This document shows, piece after piece, positions 35,012 through 44,396 of a stretch of 64,000 nt of DNA. The notes below the pieces were generated by a model. That model did not search any database, was not told the DNA's origin, and worked only from the letters and a program-made list of their open reading frames with translations. The DNA comes from Mangrovimonas sp. ST2L15 (GTDB lineage Bacteria; Bacteroidota; Bacteroidia; Flavobacteriales; Flavobacteriaceae): the NCBI RefSeq assembly GCF_001280515.1, contig NZ_LBIQ01000035.1, forward strand, positions 124,001-188,000, read 5' to 3'. The number at the start of each line of letters is the position of its first letter. Within the stretch, counting starts at the first letter, position 1. Made by a program: the position numbers and the translations under genes.

Positions 35012-36455
35012 CTTAATCTTTAAATATAATATACCTCAATCTTGGAGTCTTTTGGGGTTAGCGATACTATTATTTTATAGTTGTGTTCCTACAAAGGAAT
35101 TAAGGGAAGAGAACACCTCACTTCCCCAAAGTTATCAGGAAGAAATTTCTGGAGATACCACAAATGTAGCTACCATTAATTGGAAAAGCTTTTTTAATGA
35201 CGATCAATTAATAGCACTTATTGATACAGCCTTGGTGAACAACCAAGAGTTAAATATATTAATGATGCAGGTGGATATGTCTAAAAATGAAATTAGAGCT
35301 AGGAAAGGAGAGTACTTACCTTTTGTTGGAATTCAGGCAGCCGGAGAGGTTGAGAAAGTTGGTAGATACACAAGTCAAGGAGCTAATGATGCCAATACCG
35401 ACATTAGACCGGGTGAGGAATTTCCAGAACCACTTCCAAATTATCAAGTTGGTGCGTTTGCTACATGGGAATTGGATGTGTGGAAAAAGCTACGAAATTC
35501 CAAAAAGGCCGCTATGATGGATTATTTGGCCACTGTTGAAGGAAAAAACTTTATGGTTACCAATTTGATTTCCGAAATCGCTGACTCCTATTACGAGTTG
35601 GAAGCTCTGGACAATAAGCTTGGGATTATTCAGCAAAACCTAAAACTTCAAAACGACGCCTTAAAAACAGTTGAGCTTCAAAAACAGGCGGCTCGGGCTA
35701 CAGAATTGGGAGTGCAAAGATTGCAGGCCGAGGTTTATAAGAACCGAAGTGAACTATTTTCAGTCAAACAAGAAATTGTAGAGACCGAAAATAGAATCAA
35801 CTTTCTCATAGGAAGAACGCCACAACACATTGCTCGAAATTCTGATGTGTTTGTAGAAAAGGAATTGGATACTTTGTTCTCGGGTGTGCCTTCGCAATTA
35901 CTCAATAATAGACCCGATATTAGAAAGGCGGAATATGAATTGGCTGCAGCCAAGTTGGATGTCAAAGTGGCTAAAGCTAATTTTTATCCTTCTTTCACTA
36001 TTAAAGCAGGTGTGGGATTTGAGTCTTTTAACCTAAAATATTTGACTACATCCCCGGCTTCTCTATTGTATTCAGTGGTGGGTGATATGGTGGCACCTGT
36101 AATCAATAGAAATGCTATTAAAGCTGAATATTTCAATGCCAACGACAAGCAAATTCAAGCCATTTTTGAGTATGAAAGGACCATTTTAAATGCCTATATA
36201 GAAGTGGTGACTGAAATGTCTAAAATCGACAATTTAAAAAAGAGCTATGAGCTCAAAGAGAATCAAGTAGATGCTTTAAACCAATCTATAGATATTACCA
36301 ATAAACTGTTTAAATCAGCAAGGGCAGATTATATGGAAGTTCTGTTAACTCAAAGAGATGCATTGGAATCTAGAATTGAACTGGTAGAAACCAAAAAAGA
36401 ACAATTATTGGCTCGAGTTACCCTATATAGAAATTTAGGTGGCGGTTGGCAGTAA
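35001..36455 (+). CDS. Outer-membrane efflux channel, TolC/NodT (OprM-like) family
   Basis: 484 residues. Lipoprotein-type signal with ILLFYSC giving lipid Cys 28. Family features include INWKSFFNDDQLIALIDTAL, the repeated outer-membrane-factor helices (NNQELNILMMQVDMSKNEIRA), RPDIRKAEYELAAAKLDVKVAKANFYPSF, and a C-terminal coiled coil (LLTQRDALESRIELVETKKE). It forms the trimeric exit duct of the tripartite pump. The start overlaps the pump gene by 11 bases, and a terminator follows. No transcriptional regulator gene is adjacent to this operon. Confidence 0.93.
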   Translation: MKSNLIFKYNIPQSWSLLGLAILLFYSCVPTKELREENTSLPQSYQEEISGDTTNVATINWKSFFNDDQLIALIDTALVNNQELNILMMQVDMSKNEIRARKGEYLPFVGIQAAGEVEKVGRYTSQGANDANTDIRPGEEFPEPLPNYQVGAFATWELDVWKKLRNSKKAAMMDYLATVEGKNFMVTNLISEIADSYYELEALDNKLGIIQQNLKLQNDALKTVELQKQAARATELGVQRLQAEVYKNRSELFSVKQEIVETENRINFLIGRTPQHIARNSDVFVEKELDTLFSGVPSQLLNNRPDIRKAEYELAAAKLDVKVAKANFYPSFTIKAGVGFESFNLKYLTTSPASLLYSVVGDMVAPVINRNAIKAEYFNANDKQIQAIFEYERTILNAYIEVVTEMSKIDNLKKSYELKENQVDALNQSIDITNKLFKSARADYMEVLLTQRDALESRIELVETKKEQLLARVTLYRNLGGGWQ

Positions 36456-36483
36456 TGGTGTGATCAGTCGTTTTAATTTTAAG

Positions 36484-36514
36484 GCCATTCCAAAATTTTG
36501 GAGTGGTTTTTTTT
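36484..36514 (+). terminator. Intrinsic terminator of the efflux operon
   Basis: Inverted repeat CCATTCCAAAA/TTTTGGAGTGG (one G-T pair), followed by a run of nine T, about 30 bases after the stop of the channel gene. Confidence 0.85.
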
Positions 36515-36670
36515 TGAAGGAAAATACCTGAAAAGTTGCAATTTTTCCTACTTGCTTATCAAATTTTACAAGCAAAAGTATGACAAACATCAGTAAATTT
36601 AACTATTAAAGTTCTACCTTTACTCGTTCATTATCAGAAGTATCTGAAAATTAATACAACAAAATTAATC

Positions 36671-38758
36671 ATGAATAAAGGACTATATGTTGCCACTATG
36701 GAATCTCATAGTGGTAAGTCGCTGATTACATTAGGTCTAATGAATTCGCTTTTGGGAAAAGTAGCTAGAGTTGCTTATTTCAGACCGATTATAGATACCC
36801 ATAAAACCGGAGTTGATAACCATCTTGATACGGTTTTGTCCAATTTTGACTTAAAATTGGATTATGAGCAGGCTTATGCTTACACCAGACCGCAATTGGT
36901 ACAAATGCTTAACCAAGGAAAGTCTGGACAGGTTTTAGATTTAATCATTCACAAATACAAGCAACTTGAAAACGATTTTGACTTCGTTTTGGTCGAGGGC
37001 AGTGACTTTTTGGTTGACGGTACGGTGTTTGAGTTTGATTTTAATGTGTTAATGGCTAAAAATCTTAGAATTCCTGCTATTATAATTGGGAGTGGTCAAG
37101 ATAAATCGCAAGCTGAGATGTTAAACGGTTTGGAAATGGCCTTTCAATCATTCTCTCAAAAAGAGGTGCCTGTGCTGGGAGTAATTGCCAATAAAGTTTC
37201 GCAGGACAATTTAAAACCTACAAAGAAGGAACTTCAGGCATTTTTTGGTAGTGATGTAGCAGTTTATGCCATCCCAGAAATTCCAACTTTGGCCAACCCA
37301 ACAATTAAAGAGGTAATAGATGAGCTAGAAGGAACGGTGTTGTTTGGAGAAGGATATCTTAATAATCAAACAGGAAGTTATGCGGTTGGGGCAATGCAAT
37401 TAAGAAATTATTTGACATTTCTCAGGGAAGATGCCTTGGTGATCACTCCGGGGGATCGTGCAGATATAATTTTGGGCGCACTTCAAGCCAATATTTCTGC
37501 TAGTTACCCGAGAGTTTCCGGAATCGTGTTGACTGGAGGGTTGATTCCTGAAGAGCCTATTTTGAAATTAATAGAGGGATTGTCTCAAATTGTTCCCATC
37601 ATTTCTGTTAAAGGAGGAACATTTTCTGTGACGAATAAAATAGGTCAAATAAAATCAAGAATTTATGCCAGTAGTTCTCAAAAGATAGAGACTTGTCTTA
37701 ATGCCTTTGAAAAATATGTTCCCATAGATCCCATGGTTGAAAAATTAATCAATTTCAAGCCTATAGGAATGACACCTAGAATGTTCCAATATGGATTGTT
37801 GCAAAGAGCCCAAAAAACGAAAAAACATATTGTTTTACCTGAGGGTAATGACGTACGTATTCTTCAAGCGGCGGCAAGACTATCAGGTTTAAACTTGGTT
37901 GATTTAACCTTGTTGGGAGAAAAGGATAAAATTGAAGAATTAGTCATGCTCCATGGAATTCCATTGGATTTAAATACAGTTTCTATTATCAATCCAGTTG
38001 AAAGCGATTATTTTGAAGATTATGTTTCTACGTTTTATGAATTGAGAAAGCATAAAAATGTCAATATGGATATCGCCAGGGATTGGATGAGTGATGTTTC
38101 CTATTTTGGAACCATGATGATTTACAAAGGACATGCCGACGGTATGGTATCTGGAGCAGCACATACTACACAGCATACCATTAGGCCAGCACTTCAATTT
38201 ATTAAAACTAAGCCTGGTGTTTCTGTGGTATCTTCCATTTTCTTTATGTGTTTGGAAGATCGAGTTTCCATTTTTGGAGATTGTGCCATTAACCCAAATC
38301 CTACTGCTGCTGAATTAGCTGAAATTGCTATTACATCGGCAGAAAGTAGTAAAACATTTGGTATTGAACCGAAGATTGCCATGTTGTCCTATTCTTCAGG
38401 TACTTCAGGGAAAGGAGAAGATGTGGACCGAGTGCGCGAAGCGACCGAAATAGTGAAAAAACAAAGACCAGATCTAAAAATAGAAGGCCCTATTCAATAT
38501 GATGCCGCAGTAGATATGGCTGTTGGAAAAAGCAAAATGCCAGATTCTGAGGTGGCTGGTCAAGCCAATGTATTGATATTTCCTGATTTAAATACAGGGA
38601 ATAATACCTATAAAGCGGTACAAAGAGAAACAGGTGCGCTGGCAATAGGTCCCATGCTTCAAGGTCTAAATAAACCTGTAAACGATTTAAGTAGAGGATG
38701 TACAGTTGATGATGTATACAATACCATTATTATAACTGCTATTCAGGCTCAATTATAA
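36671..38758 (+). CDS. pta: Phosphate acetyltransferase (long form with N-terminal regulatory domains)
   Basis: 695 residues. The N-terminal ~220 residues resemble a P-loop/BioD-like domain (GLYVATMESHSGKSLITLGLMN), the middle is a DRTGG-type domain (LVITPGDRADIILGALQAN), and the C-terminal ~330 residues are the catalytic PTA domain (HIVLPEGNDVRILQAAAR, MLSYSSGTSGKGEDVDRV, NVLIFPDLNTGNNTYKAVQR). It interconverts acetyl-CoA plus phosphate and acetyl phosphate plus CoA in the cytosol. ackA follows 53 bases later, making the pta-ackA acetate pathway. A TACCTTTA -7-like element lies at 36615-36622. Confidence 0.95.
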   Translation: MNKGLYVATMESHSGKSLITLGLMNSLLGKVARVAYFRPIIDTHKTGVDNHLDTVLSNFDLKLDYEQAYAYTRPQLVQMLNQGKSGQVLDLIIHKYKQLENDFDFVLVEGSDFLVDGTVFEFDFNVLMAKNLRIPAIIIGSGQDKSQAEMLNGLEMAFQSFSQKEVPVLGVIANKVSQDNLKPTKKELQAFFGSDVAVYAIPEIPTLANPTIKEVIDELEGTVLFGEGYLNNQTGSYAVGAMQLRNYLTFLREDALVITPGDRADIILGALQANISASYPRVSGIVLTGGLIPEEPILKLIEGLSQIVPIISVKGGTFSVTNKIGQIKSRIYASSSQKIETCLNAFEKYVPIDPMVEKLINFKPIGMTPRMFQYGLLQRAQKTKKHIVLPEGNDVRILQAAARLSGLNLVDLTLLGEKDKIEELVMLHGIPLDLNTVSIINPVESDYFEDYVSTFYELRKHKNVNMDIARDWMSDVSYFGTMMIYKGHADGMVSGAAHTTQHTIRPALQFIKTKPGVSVVSSIFFMCLEDRVSIFGDCAINPNPTAAELAEIAITSAESSKTFGIEPKIAMLSYSSGTSGKGEDVDRVREATEIVKKQRPDLKIEGPIQYDAAVDMAVGKSKMPDSEVAGQANVLIFPDLNTGNNTYKAVQRETGALAIGPMLQGLNKPVNDLSRGCTVDDVYNTIIITAIQAQL

Positions 38759-38811
38759 TTGGTTTTGCCAAGATCTAAAACTATAGTATTAATATTGTTG
38801 ATGGATATCAA

Positions 38812-39993
38812 ATGAAACAAATTTTAGTAATAAACTCCGGAAGTTCTTCAATCAAATTTCAATTATTGCAAATGCCTAACGAAGAGGTTTTAGCTTCTGG
38901 AATGGTAGATAGAATAGGACTGGAGCAATCAAATATAAAATATGAATCGGAATCGTTTTCTATCGAAAAGGAAGAAAATGTTTCTGATCATACCCAAGCC
39001 TTAAATATTCTTTCCCAACTATTATTGGATAAGGAAAATGGAGTCGTTGAAAATAAGGATGATATAGATGCTGTTGGACACAGGGTGGTTCATGGTGGAG
39101 CAAATTTCACCAAAACAACCTTTGTGAATCAAGAGGTAAAGGATAAAATAAAAGATCTATTTTCATTGGCTCCCTTGCATAATGTTCCCAATTTTAAAGG
39201 AATTGAGGTAGCAGAGGAAATTTTCCCATCCGCGAAACAATTGGCTATTTTCGATACCGCTTTTCATACCACTATTCCTGAAAAGGCACACAAATATGCC
39301 ATTCCCAACGAGTTTTACGAGAAAAAAATCAGACTTTATGGGTTCCATGGAACGAGCCATAAATATGTTTCAGAGAAAGCAAATGAAGTGTTGGAACTAA
39401 AAAACTCCAAATTGGTAACCGTGCACTTAGGAAATGGCTGTAGCATATCAGCCGTGAAAGATGGAATCTGTATCGATCATTCATTAGGTTTTGGACCTAT
39501 GAATGGGTTGATCATGGGGACACGCTCTGGAGATATTGACCAATCGGTAATATTCTATTTGATTGATAAGTATGGGTATTCCTCTAAAGAAATTAATGAA
39601 TTACTCAACAAAAAGAGTGGCATGTTGGGTCTGACAGGGTTTAGTGATTTGAGAGATATAGAATCCGAGGCTGAAAAAGGAAATAAAAATTGTCAATTGG
39701 CATTAGAAATGAATGCGTATCGAATTAAAAAGTACATAGGTAGTTATGCAGCTGCTATGAACGGTCTCGATGCCATTGTGTTTACAGCGGGAATAGGTGA
39801 AAACAGTTCTATGTTGAGGTCTTTGGTTTGTAGGGATATGGATTATCTGGGAATTCAATTGGATTTGGATAAGAATGAAAAAAGATCTAGAGAGGTTAGG
39901 ACAATTCATGGTCAAGATTCTCGAGTTTCTATTCTGGTTGTCCCAACAAATGAAGAATTGGAAATTGCTAGACAAGTTTACAGTTTAATATAA
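38812..39993 (+). CDS. ackA: Acetate kinase
   Basis: 393 residues. Motifs of the acetokinase family: ILVINSGSSSIKFQLL at the start (Asn 7), VGHRVVHGG, AIFDTAFHTTIPEKAHKYAIP, YGFHGTSHKYVSEKA, VTVHLGNGCSISAV, GTRSGDIDQSV, and AIVFTAGIGENS. It transfers phosphate between acetyl phosphate and ADP, giving ATP and acetate, or activates acetate in reverse. It works with Pta encoded just upstream. No promoter is evident in the 53-base gap, so it is probably co-transcribed. Confidence 0.96.
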   Translation: MKQILVINSGSSSIKFQLLQMPNEEVLASGMVDRIGLEQSNIKYESESFSIEKEENVSDHTQALNILSQLLLDKENGVVENKDDIDAVGHRVVHGGANFTKTTFVNQEVKDKIKDLFSLAPLHNVPNFKGIEVAEEIFPSAKQLAIFDTAFHTTIPEKAHKYAIPNEFYEKKIRLYGFHGTSHKYVSEKANEVLELKNSKLVTVHLGNGCSISAVKDGICIDHSLGFGPMNGLIMGTRSGDIDQSVIFYLIDKYGYSSKEINELLNKKSGMLGLTGFSDLRDIESEAEKGNKNCQLALEMNAYRIKKYIGSYAAAMNGLDAIVFTAGIGENSSMLRSLVCRDMDYLGIQLDLDKNEKRSREVRTIHGQDSRVSILVVPTNEELEIARQVYSLI

Positions 39994-39997
39994 CTGC

Positions 39998-40017
39998 AAT
40001 CCTAAAAGAGGATTTTT
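39998..40017 (+). terminator. Weak terminator after ackA
   Basis: Stem AATCCT/AGGATT with loop AAAAG, followed by three more T, directly after the ackA stop codon. The stem is short and the T-run is modest. Confidence 0.45.
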
Positions 40018-40023
40018 AATTTA

Positions 40024-40054
40024 TTGCATTTGAGATTAATATCTGCTAAATTTA
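40024..40054 (+). promoter_or_regulatory. Candidate promoter of the DUF2851 gene
   Basis: TTG 40024-40026, 20-base spacer, TAAATTTA 40047-40054 (one mismatch to TAnnTTTG), 4 bases before ATG 40059. The transcript would be nearly leaderless. Confidence 0.4.
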
Positions 40055-40058
40055 ATCC

Positions 40059-41330
40059 ATGCAAGAGGATTTTCTACATTTTATCTGGAAACATAAAAAA
40101 TTTCATCAGGAGCAATTGGAAACAACCCAATATGAGCCTGTTGAAATTTGGAATGTAGGAACCCATAACCATAATTCTGGTCCAGATTTTTTTAATGCTC
40201 AAATTAAAATAGGGGACCAGCTTTGGGCTGGAAATGTGGAAATTCATATGAATTCCAGTGACTGGTTTCAGCATAATCATGAAAATGACCCCGCCTATAA
40301 TAATGTGATTCTGCATGTGGTTTATCAACATGACACTGAGGTCTTCCGTAGTGATAATTCAACGTTACCAACCGTGGAGTTGAAACCTTACTTAGATGAA
40401 AGAACTGTAGCAGGATATCGTGAGCTTTTTTCAAAGCAGGATAAATGGATTAATTGTGAAACCCATTTTTCCGAGGTTCATGGATTTACAATTAATAATT
40501 GGTTGGAGCGCTTGTTTGTTGAAAGGTTGGATAGAAAATCTCAAACCGTATTTAAACTTCTAGAAAAGACAAAGAACAATTGGGAGGCCGTTTTATTTGT
40601 TTTACTAGCAAAGAACTTTGGCCTTAAGGTTAATGGAGAGGCTTTTCAAAGTTTAGCAGAATCATTGGATTTTAATGTGGTAAGAAAGGTACGATCCAAT
40701 CAAATGGCCACTGAAGCATTACTGTTTGGGCAAGCTGGTTTATTGGATGGCGAACAGGAGGATGGTTATTTTAAAAGCCTTAATAAGGAATATCAATTTT
40801 TGAAACAAAAGTTTCAGTTGTCTAATCAAGGAGTTTTGCCCATTCAGTTTTTTCGATTGAGACCTCAAAATTTTCCAACTTTGCGATTGTCACAGCTAGC
40901 CACGTTATATCATGAAGAGGAACATTTGTTTTCTCAATTGATGGACCTTAACAAAAAGGAGGTATTTTATAAATTGTTGCGTAAATCGACCTCTCCTTAT
41001 TGGGACTCTCATTATAGTTTTGGAAAGGAATCCAAAACGTCCAAAAAGATAATGAGCAAGTCGTTTGTTGACTTGCTTTTGATCAATACTATAATCCCTC
41101 TTAAATTTGCATATTACCAATCTTTAGGAAAAGATCCTTCCGAGGATTTGTTTCAATTGGCCCATGAAATTAAACCTGAAAAAAATCATATAGTCCAAGC
41201 TTTTGATCAACTAAAAAAAGTGGGTTTTTCTTCTTTGCAAACCCAAGGGTTACTGCAGCTGAAAACAGAATATTGTGATAAAAATAAATGCCTTCAATGT
41301 GCCATAGGAAATGCATTGATAGTTAAATGA
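40059..41330 (+). CDS. DUF2851 family protein
   Basis: 423 residues, recognisable as the Bacteroidota DUF2851 family by its first third (EDFLHFIWKHKKF, NVGTHNHNSGPDFFNAQIKIGDQLW, GNVEIHMNSSDWFQHNH, YNNVILHVVYQHD). The order Pro-Asp ... Gly-Asn-Val-Glu-Ile-His with surrounding His/Asp residues looks like a metal or nuclease-type site, but no activity is established to my knowledge. The C-terminus has a Cys-rich end (EYCDKNKCLQCAIGNALI) that could bind metal. It is followed closely by pspC and a potassium-channel gene. Confidence 0.85.
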   Translation: MQEDFLHFIWKHKKFHQEQLETTQYEPVEIWNVGTHNHNSGPDFFNAQIKIGDQLWAGNVEIHMNSSDWFQHNHENDPAYNNVILHVVYQHDTEVFRSDNSTLPTVELKPYLDERTVAGYRELFSKQDKWINCETHFSEVHGFTINNWLERLFVERLDRKSQTVFKLLEKTKNNWEAVLFVLLAKNFGLKVNGEAFQSLAESLDFNVVRKVRSNQMATEALLFGQAGLLDGEQEDGYFKSLNKEYQFLKQKFQLSNQGVLPIQFFRLRPQNFPTLRLSQLATLYHEEEHLFSQLMDLNKKEVFYKLLRKSTSPYWDSHYSFGKESKTSKKIMSKSFVDLLLINTIIPLKFAYYQSLGKDPSEDLFQLAHEIKPEKNHIVQAFDQLKKVGFSSLQTQGLLQLKTEYCDKNKCLQCAIGNALIVK

Positions 41331-41404
41331 TTTATTAAGGTTTGGTTCAGGATATCTTGAGCAAACCAACATTTCATAGTACAAATAAATGTTTATCTTG
41401 CGGT

Positions 41405-41632
41405 ATGAATATATTTTACAATAGCTTACTTTATTTCCAGAAACGGGGGTATCATGTATGTCAGCGAATTGCAGATAGATTGGGGATTAGGGCTAAGGTG
41501 GTTAGGACTTCCTTTATGTACTTGACATTTGTAACCTTAGGGTTTGGTTTTGCTTTGTATTTGTTCATCGCATTTTGGATGCGTATTAAAGATTTGGTTT
41601 ATACAAAGCGTTCATCTGTTTTCGATCTATGA
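41405..41632 (+). CDS. PspC-domain small membrane protein
   Basis: 75 residues from ATG 41405 (MNIFYNSLLYFQKRGY). The frame also runs from a GTG- or TTG-type start near 41342, but the extra residues do not fit the family. The PspC pattern is visible: VCQRIADRLGIRAKVVRTSFMYLTFVTLGFGFALYLFIAFWM, one helix-turn segment and one transmembrane helix. PspC proteins sense envelope stress; this short form lacks other domains. It overlaps the channel gene by 4 bases, so the two are translationally coupled. Confidence 0.8.
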   Translation: MNIFYNSLLYFQKRGYHVCQRIADRLGIRAKVVRTSFMYLTFVTLGFGFALYLFIAFWMRIKDLVYTKRSSVFDL

Positions 41633-42657
41633 TTTCCAGAGTAGCTTTTTTTAGAATTTTTAGATCTAAAATCTACACAGCGATGTTCCTGCTAGCATTA
41701 TTGGTCGGGACTGGGGTGGTAGGGTTTAAAATTCTGTCCGGTTATTCTTGGATAAACGCCCTTTACATGACGGTCATTACTATGACCACAGTAGGTTTCA
41801 GTGAAGTCCAGCCTTTGGATGATGCCTCGAAAATTTTCACCATCATTTTAATTTTAACGAGTGTCATTATTGTGGGTTATGCCATAAGCGTGATTACGGA
41901 ATACATTTTAAGTAGAAATAACTATGAAGATTTAAAGATCAAAAAGATGCAAAAGGAAATGGAAGCGCTTAATAACCATATTATCATTTGTGGATATGGT
42001 CGCAATGGGAGTCAGGCAGCACGAAAATTAAAGGCTTATAAAAAGCAGTTTGTGGTGGTTGAGAGAAATAAGGAACTTTTACAGAAATTGGATGAAGAGA
42101 ACATTTTGTATGTCAATGGAAATGCCAATGAAGATGATGTATTAAAGGAAGCTGGAATTGAAAGAGCGAGCACATTGATTTCCGCTTTGCCAAATGATGC
42201 AGATAATGTATTTGTGGTTCTTTCTGCTAGACAAATAAACAGTAAGTTGACAATTATTAGTAGAGCGTCCCAAGAAACTTCCTATGAAAAGTTGAAATTT
42301 GCGGGTGCTAATAACGTTATTTTACCAGACCGAATTGGTGGCGACCATATGGCTTCTTTAGTAGTTATTCCAGATTTAATAGAATTTATAGATAACCTTT
42401 CTATTGTAGGAAAGTCCAATATCAACATCGAGGAAGTAGAGGTTGAAAAACTTTATGATACCAGTACTGTAAAAACCATTCGAGATTTAGACCTAAGGAA
42501 AAAGACAGGATGTAATGTGATTGGTTTTAAAAGTCCAGAAGGAGAATATATAGTTAATCCAGATGCTGATATTAATCTAGTTCCCAACTCAAAAATTATC
42601 GTTTTGGGAAGGCCAGAGCAGATCCAAAAGCTCAATTCTGAATTCAACTTGAGCTAA
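41629..42657 (+). CDS. Two-helix potassium channel with TrkA-N/TrkA-C (RCK) domains
   Basis: 342 residues. Two transmembrane helices (about 15-33 and 68-92) surround the pore loop with selectivity filter TTVGF at 53-57, a variant of TVGYG seen in bacterial channels. The Rossmann-type RCK domain follows, with IIICGYGRNGSQAARKL (GxGxxG at 122-127), then a C-terminal TrkA-C-like part. Such channels pass K+ (or close relatives) under control of nucleotide or ion ligands on the RCK ring. It overlaps the PspC-like gene by 4 bases. The exact gating ligand is unknown. Confidence 0.88.
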   Translation: MISRVAFFRIFRSKIYTAMFLLALLVGTGVVGFKILSGYSWINALYMTVITMTTVGFSEVQPLDDASKIFTIILILTSVIIVGYAISVITEYILSRNNYEDLKIKKMQKEMEALNNHIIICGYGRNGSQAARKLKAYKKQFVVVERNKELLQKLDEENILYVNGNANEDDVLKEAGIERASTLISALPNDADNVFVVLSARQINSKLTIISRASQETSYEKLKFAGANNVILPDRIGGDHMASLVVIPDLIEFIDNLSIVGKSNINIEEVEVEKLYDTSTVKTIRDLDLRKKTGCNVIGFKSPEGEYIVNPDADINLVPNSKIIVLGRPEQIQKLNSEFNLS

Positions 42658-42756
42658 GGGTTTTTAACAATCAATGTTTTAATAACTGCATTTTTTTTTG
42701 CATCTTGTCGCCCTTTACAAAAAAGAAATATAAATCTAACTAAAACTTAAAATAGC

Positions 42757-44379
42757 ATGAGAAGATATCTTCTTACAATTTTTACTTTGATTTTACCCCT
42801 TATCACCTTTGCCCAAGAATCGGCCTCTGAAAAATTTGATAGAATTTTCAAGGAGTATACTGGCTGGTTTGTTGAAGGTATTTTTTATGAAATTCCTTTT
42901 TCTGAAAATTACCAAATTCCATGGGTTTTAATTGTTTTGATAGGAGGTGCAATATTCTTTACTATTTATTTTAAGTTCATCAACATTACTGGGTTTAGAA
43001 CGGCTTTACGTGTGGTGCAAGGGAAATATGAGGATATTGAAAAGCATGGTGCCGATACACTATATGGTGATCAAACACCAAATGAAGATCATAATATCAT
43101 TGAGACCTTACGAGATGATAGTGCCCATGGTGAGGTTTCTCACTTTCAAGCTTTAACAGCTGCTCTTTCCGCAACCGTTGGATTGGGAAATATTGCTGGT
43201 GTTGCCGTAGCATTATCGATTGGTGGTCCTGGGGCTACTTTTTGGATGATTGTTGCCGGACTTTTAGGTATGGCTTCTAAGTTTGCTGAATGTACCCTTG
43301 GTGTCAAGTATAGAGATGTAGGTGAAGACGGAACAGTCTATGGAGGACCAATGTACTACCTAACAAAAGGATTCAGAGAGAAAGGAATGGGGGGAATAGG
43401 AAAAGTGCTGGCCGTTATTTTTGCCATTTTTGTGATTGGAGGCTCTTTTGGAGGAGGTAATATGTTCCAAGCCAATCAAGCTGCAGCACAATTCACCAAA
43501 TTATTTGATTTTCAAAGTGATAATGCTGGAATGTATTTCGGTATGGTTATGGCGGTTATCGTAGCCGTGGTAATTATAGGTGGTATTAAAAGGATTGCTT
43601 CGGTTACTGAGAAAATAGTTCCTTTTATGGCTGGAATTTACGTTTTGGCTTCACTAATTATTTTAGGAGCTAACTACAAGCATATTGGTGATGCTTTCGG
43701 ATTGATTTTTGAAGGTGCTTTTTCAGGATTAGGAATTGCGGGAGGTTTAGTAGGAGTTATGATTCAAGGTATTAGAAGAGGGGCATTCTCTAATGAAGCA
43801 GGCGTTGGTTCTGCTGCAATTGCTCACTCTGCTGTTCGTACCAAATACCCAGCATCTGAAGGAATAGTAGCGTTATTAGAGCCTTTTGTTGATACTGTAG
43901 TGATTTGTACTATGACAGCATTGGTAATCATTATCACCAATTATGAAGGCGGATTTATGGAATATGGTGTTCCTATTAAGGAAGGGGTAGAGCTAACAGC
44001 AACTGCGTTTGATTCTGTTATCCCGCATTTCTCTATTATTTTGACCATTGCAGTTATTTTATTTGCCTTTTCAACTATGATTTCATGGTCTTATTATGGA
44101 ATGCAAGGATGGGTATATTTATTCGGAAAAGGAAAAGTAAGTGATCTAGTTTATAAAATACTTTTCTTGATATTCGTGGTATTAGGTTCCTCAATTAGTT
44201 TAGGAGCGGTTATTGACTTTTCAGATGCTATGATTTTTGCCATGGTAGTACCTAATATTATTGGGGTTGTCATTTTATCTCCAATCATTAGCAAAGAATT
44301 AAGGAAATATATGAAGGCTATTAATGTGAAACATGAGGCCTTGGATGAAGGGGCTGAAGATTTGACTAAGCACATGTAA
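42757..44379 (+). CDS. Alanine/glycine:cation symporter (AGCS family)
   Basis: 540 residues with about 11 transmembrane helices. It starts with a cleavable-looking hydrophobic segment (MRRYLLTIFTLILPLITFAQ), as often seen in flavobacterial members. Family phrases: FQALTAALSATVGLGNIAGVAVA, GGPGATFWMIVAGLLGMASKFAECTLGV, GTVYGGPMYYLTKG, GIRRGAFSNEAGVGSAAIAHSA. It imports alanine or glycine with Na+ across the inner membrane. A putative extra loop after helix 2 (VVQGKYEDIEKHGADTLYG) is charged. It is followed 17 bases later by the helix-hairpin-helix gene. Confidence 0.92.
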   Translation: MRRYLLTIFTLILPLITFAQESASEKFDRIFKEYTGWFVEGIFYEIPFSENYQIPWVLIVLIGGAIFFTIYFKFINITGFRTALRVVQGKYEDIEKHGADTLYGDQTPNEDHNIIETLRDDSAHGEVSHFQALTAALSATVGLGNIAGVAVALSIGGPGATFWMIVAGLLGMASKFAECTLGVKYRDVGEDGTVYGGPMYYLTKGFREKGMGGIGKVLAVIFAIFVIGGSFGGGNMFQANQAAAQFTKLFDFQSDNAGMYFGMVMAVIVAVVIIGGIKRIASVTEKIVPFMAGIYVLASLIILGANYKHIGDAFGLIFEGAFSGLGIAGGLVGVMIQGIRRGAFSNEAGVGSAAIAHSAVRTKYPASEGIVALLEPFVDTVVICTMTALVIIITNYEGGFMEYGVPIKEGVELTATAFDSVIPHFSIILTIAVILFAFSTMISWSYYGMQGWVYLFGKGKVSDLVYKILFLIFVVLGSSISLGAVIDFSDAMIFAMVVPNIIGVVILSPIISKELRKYMKAINVKHEALDEGAEDLTKHM

Positions 44380-44396
44380 TTTTTTTAAAATAAGAT

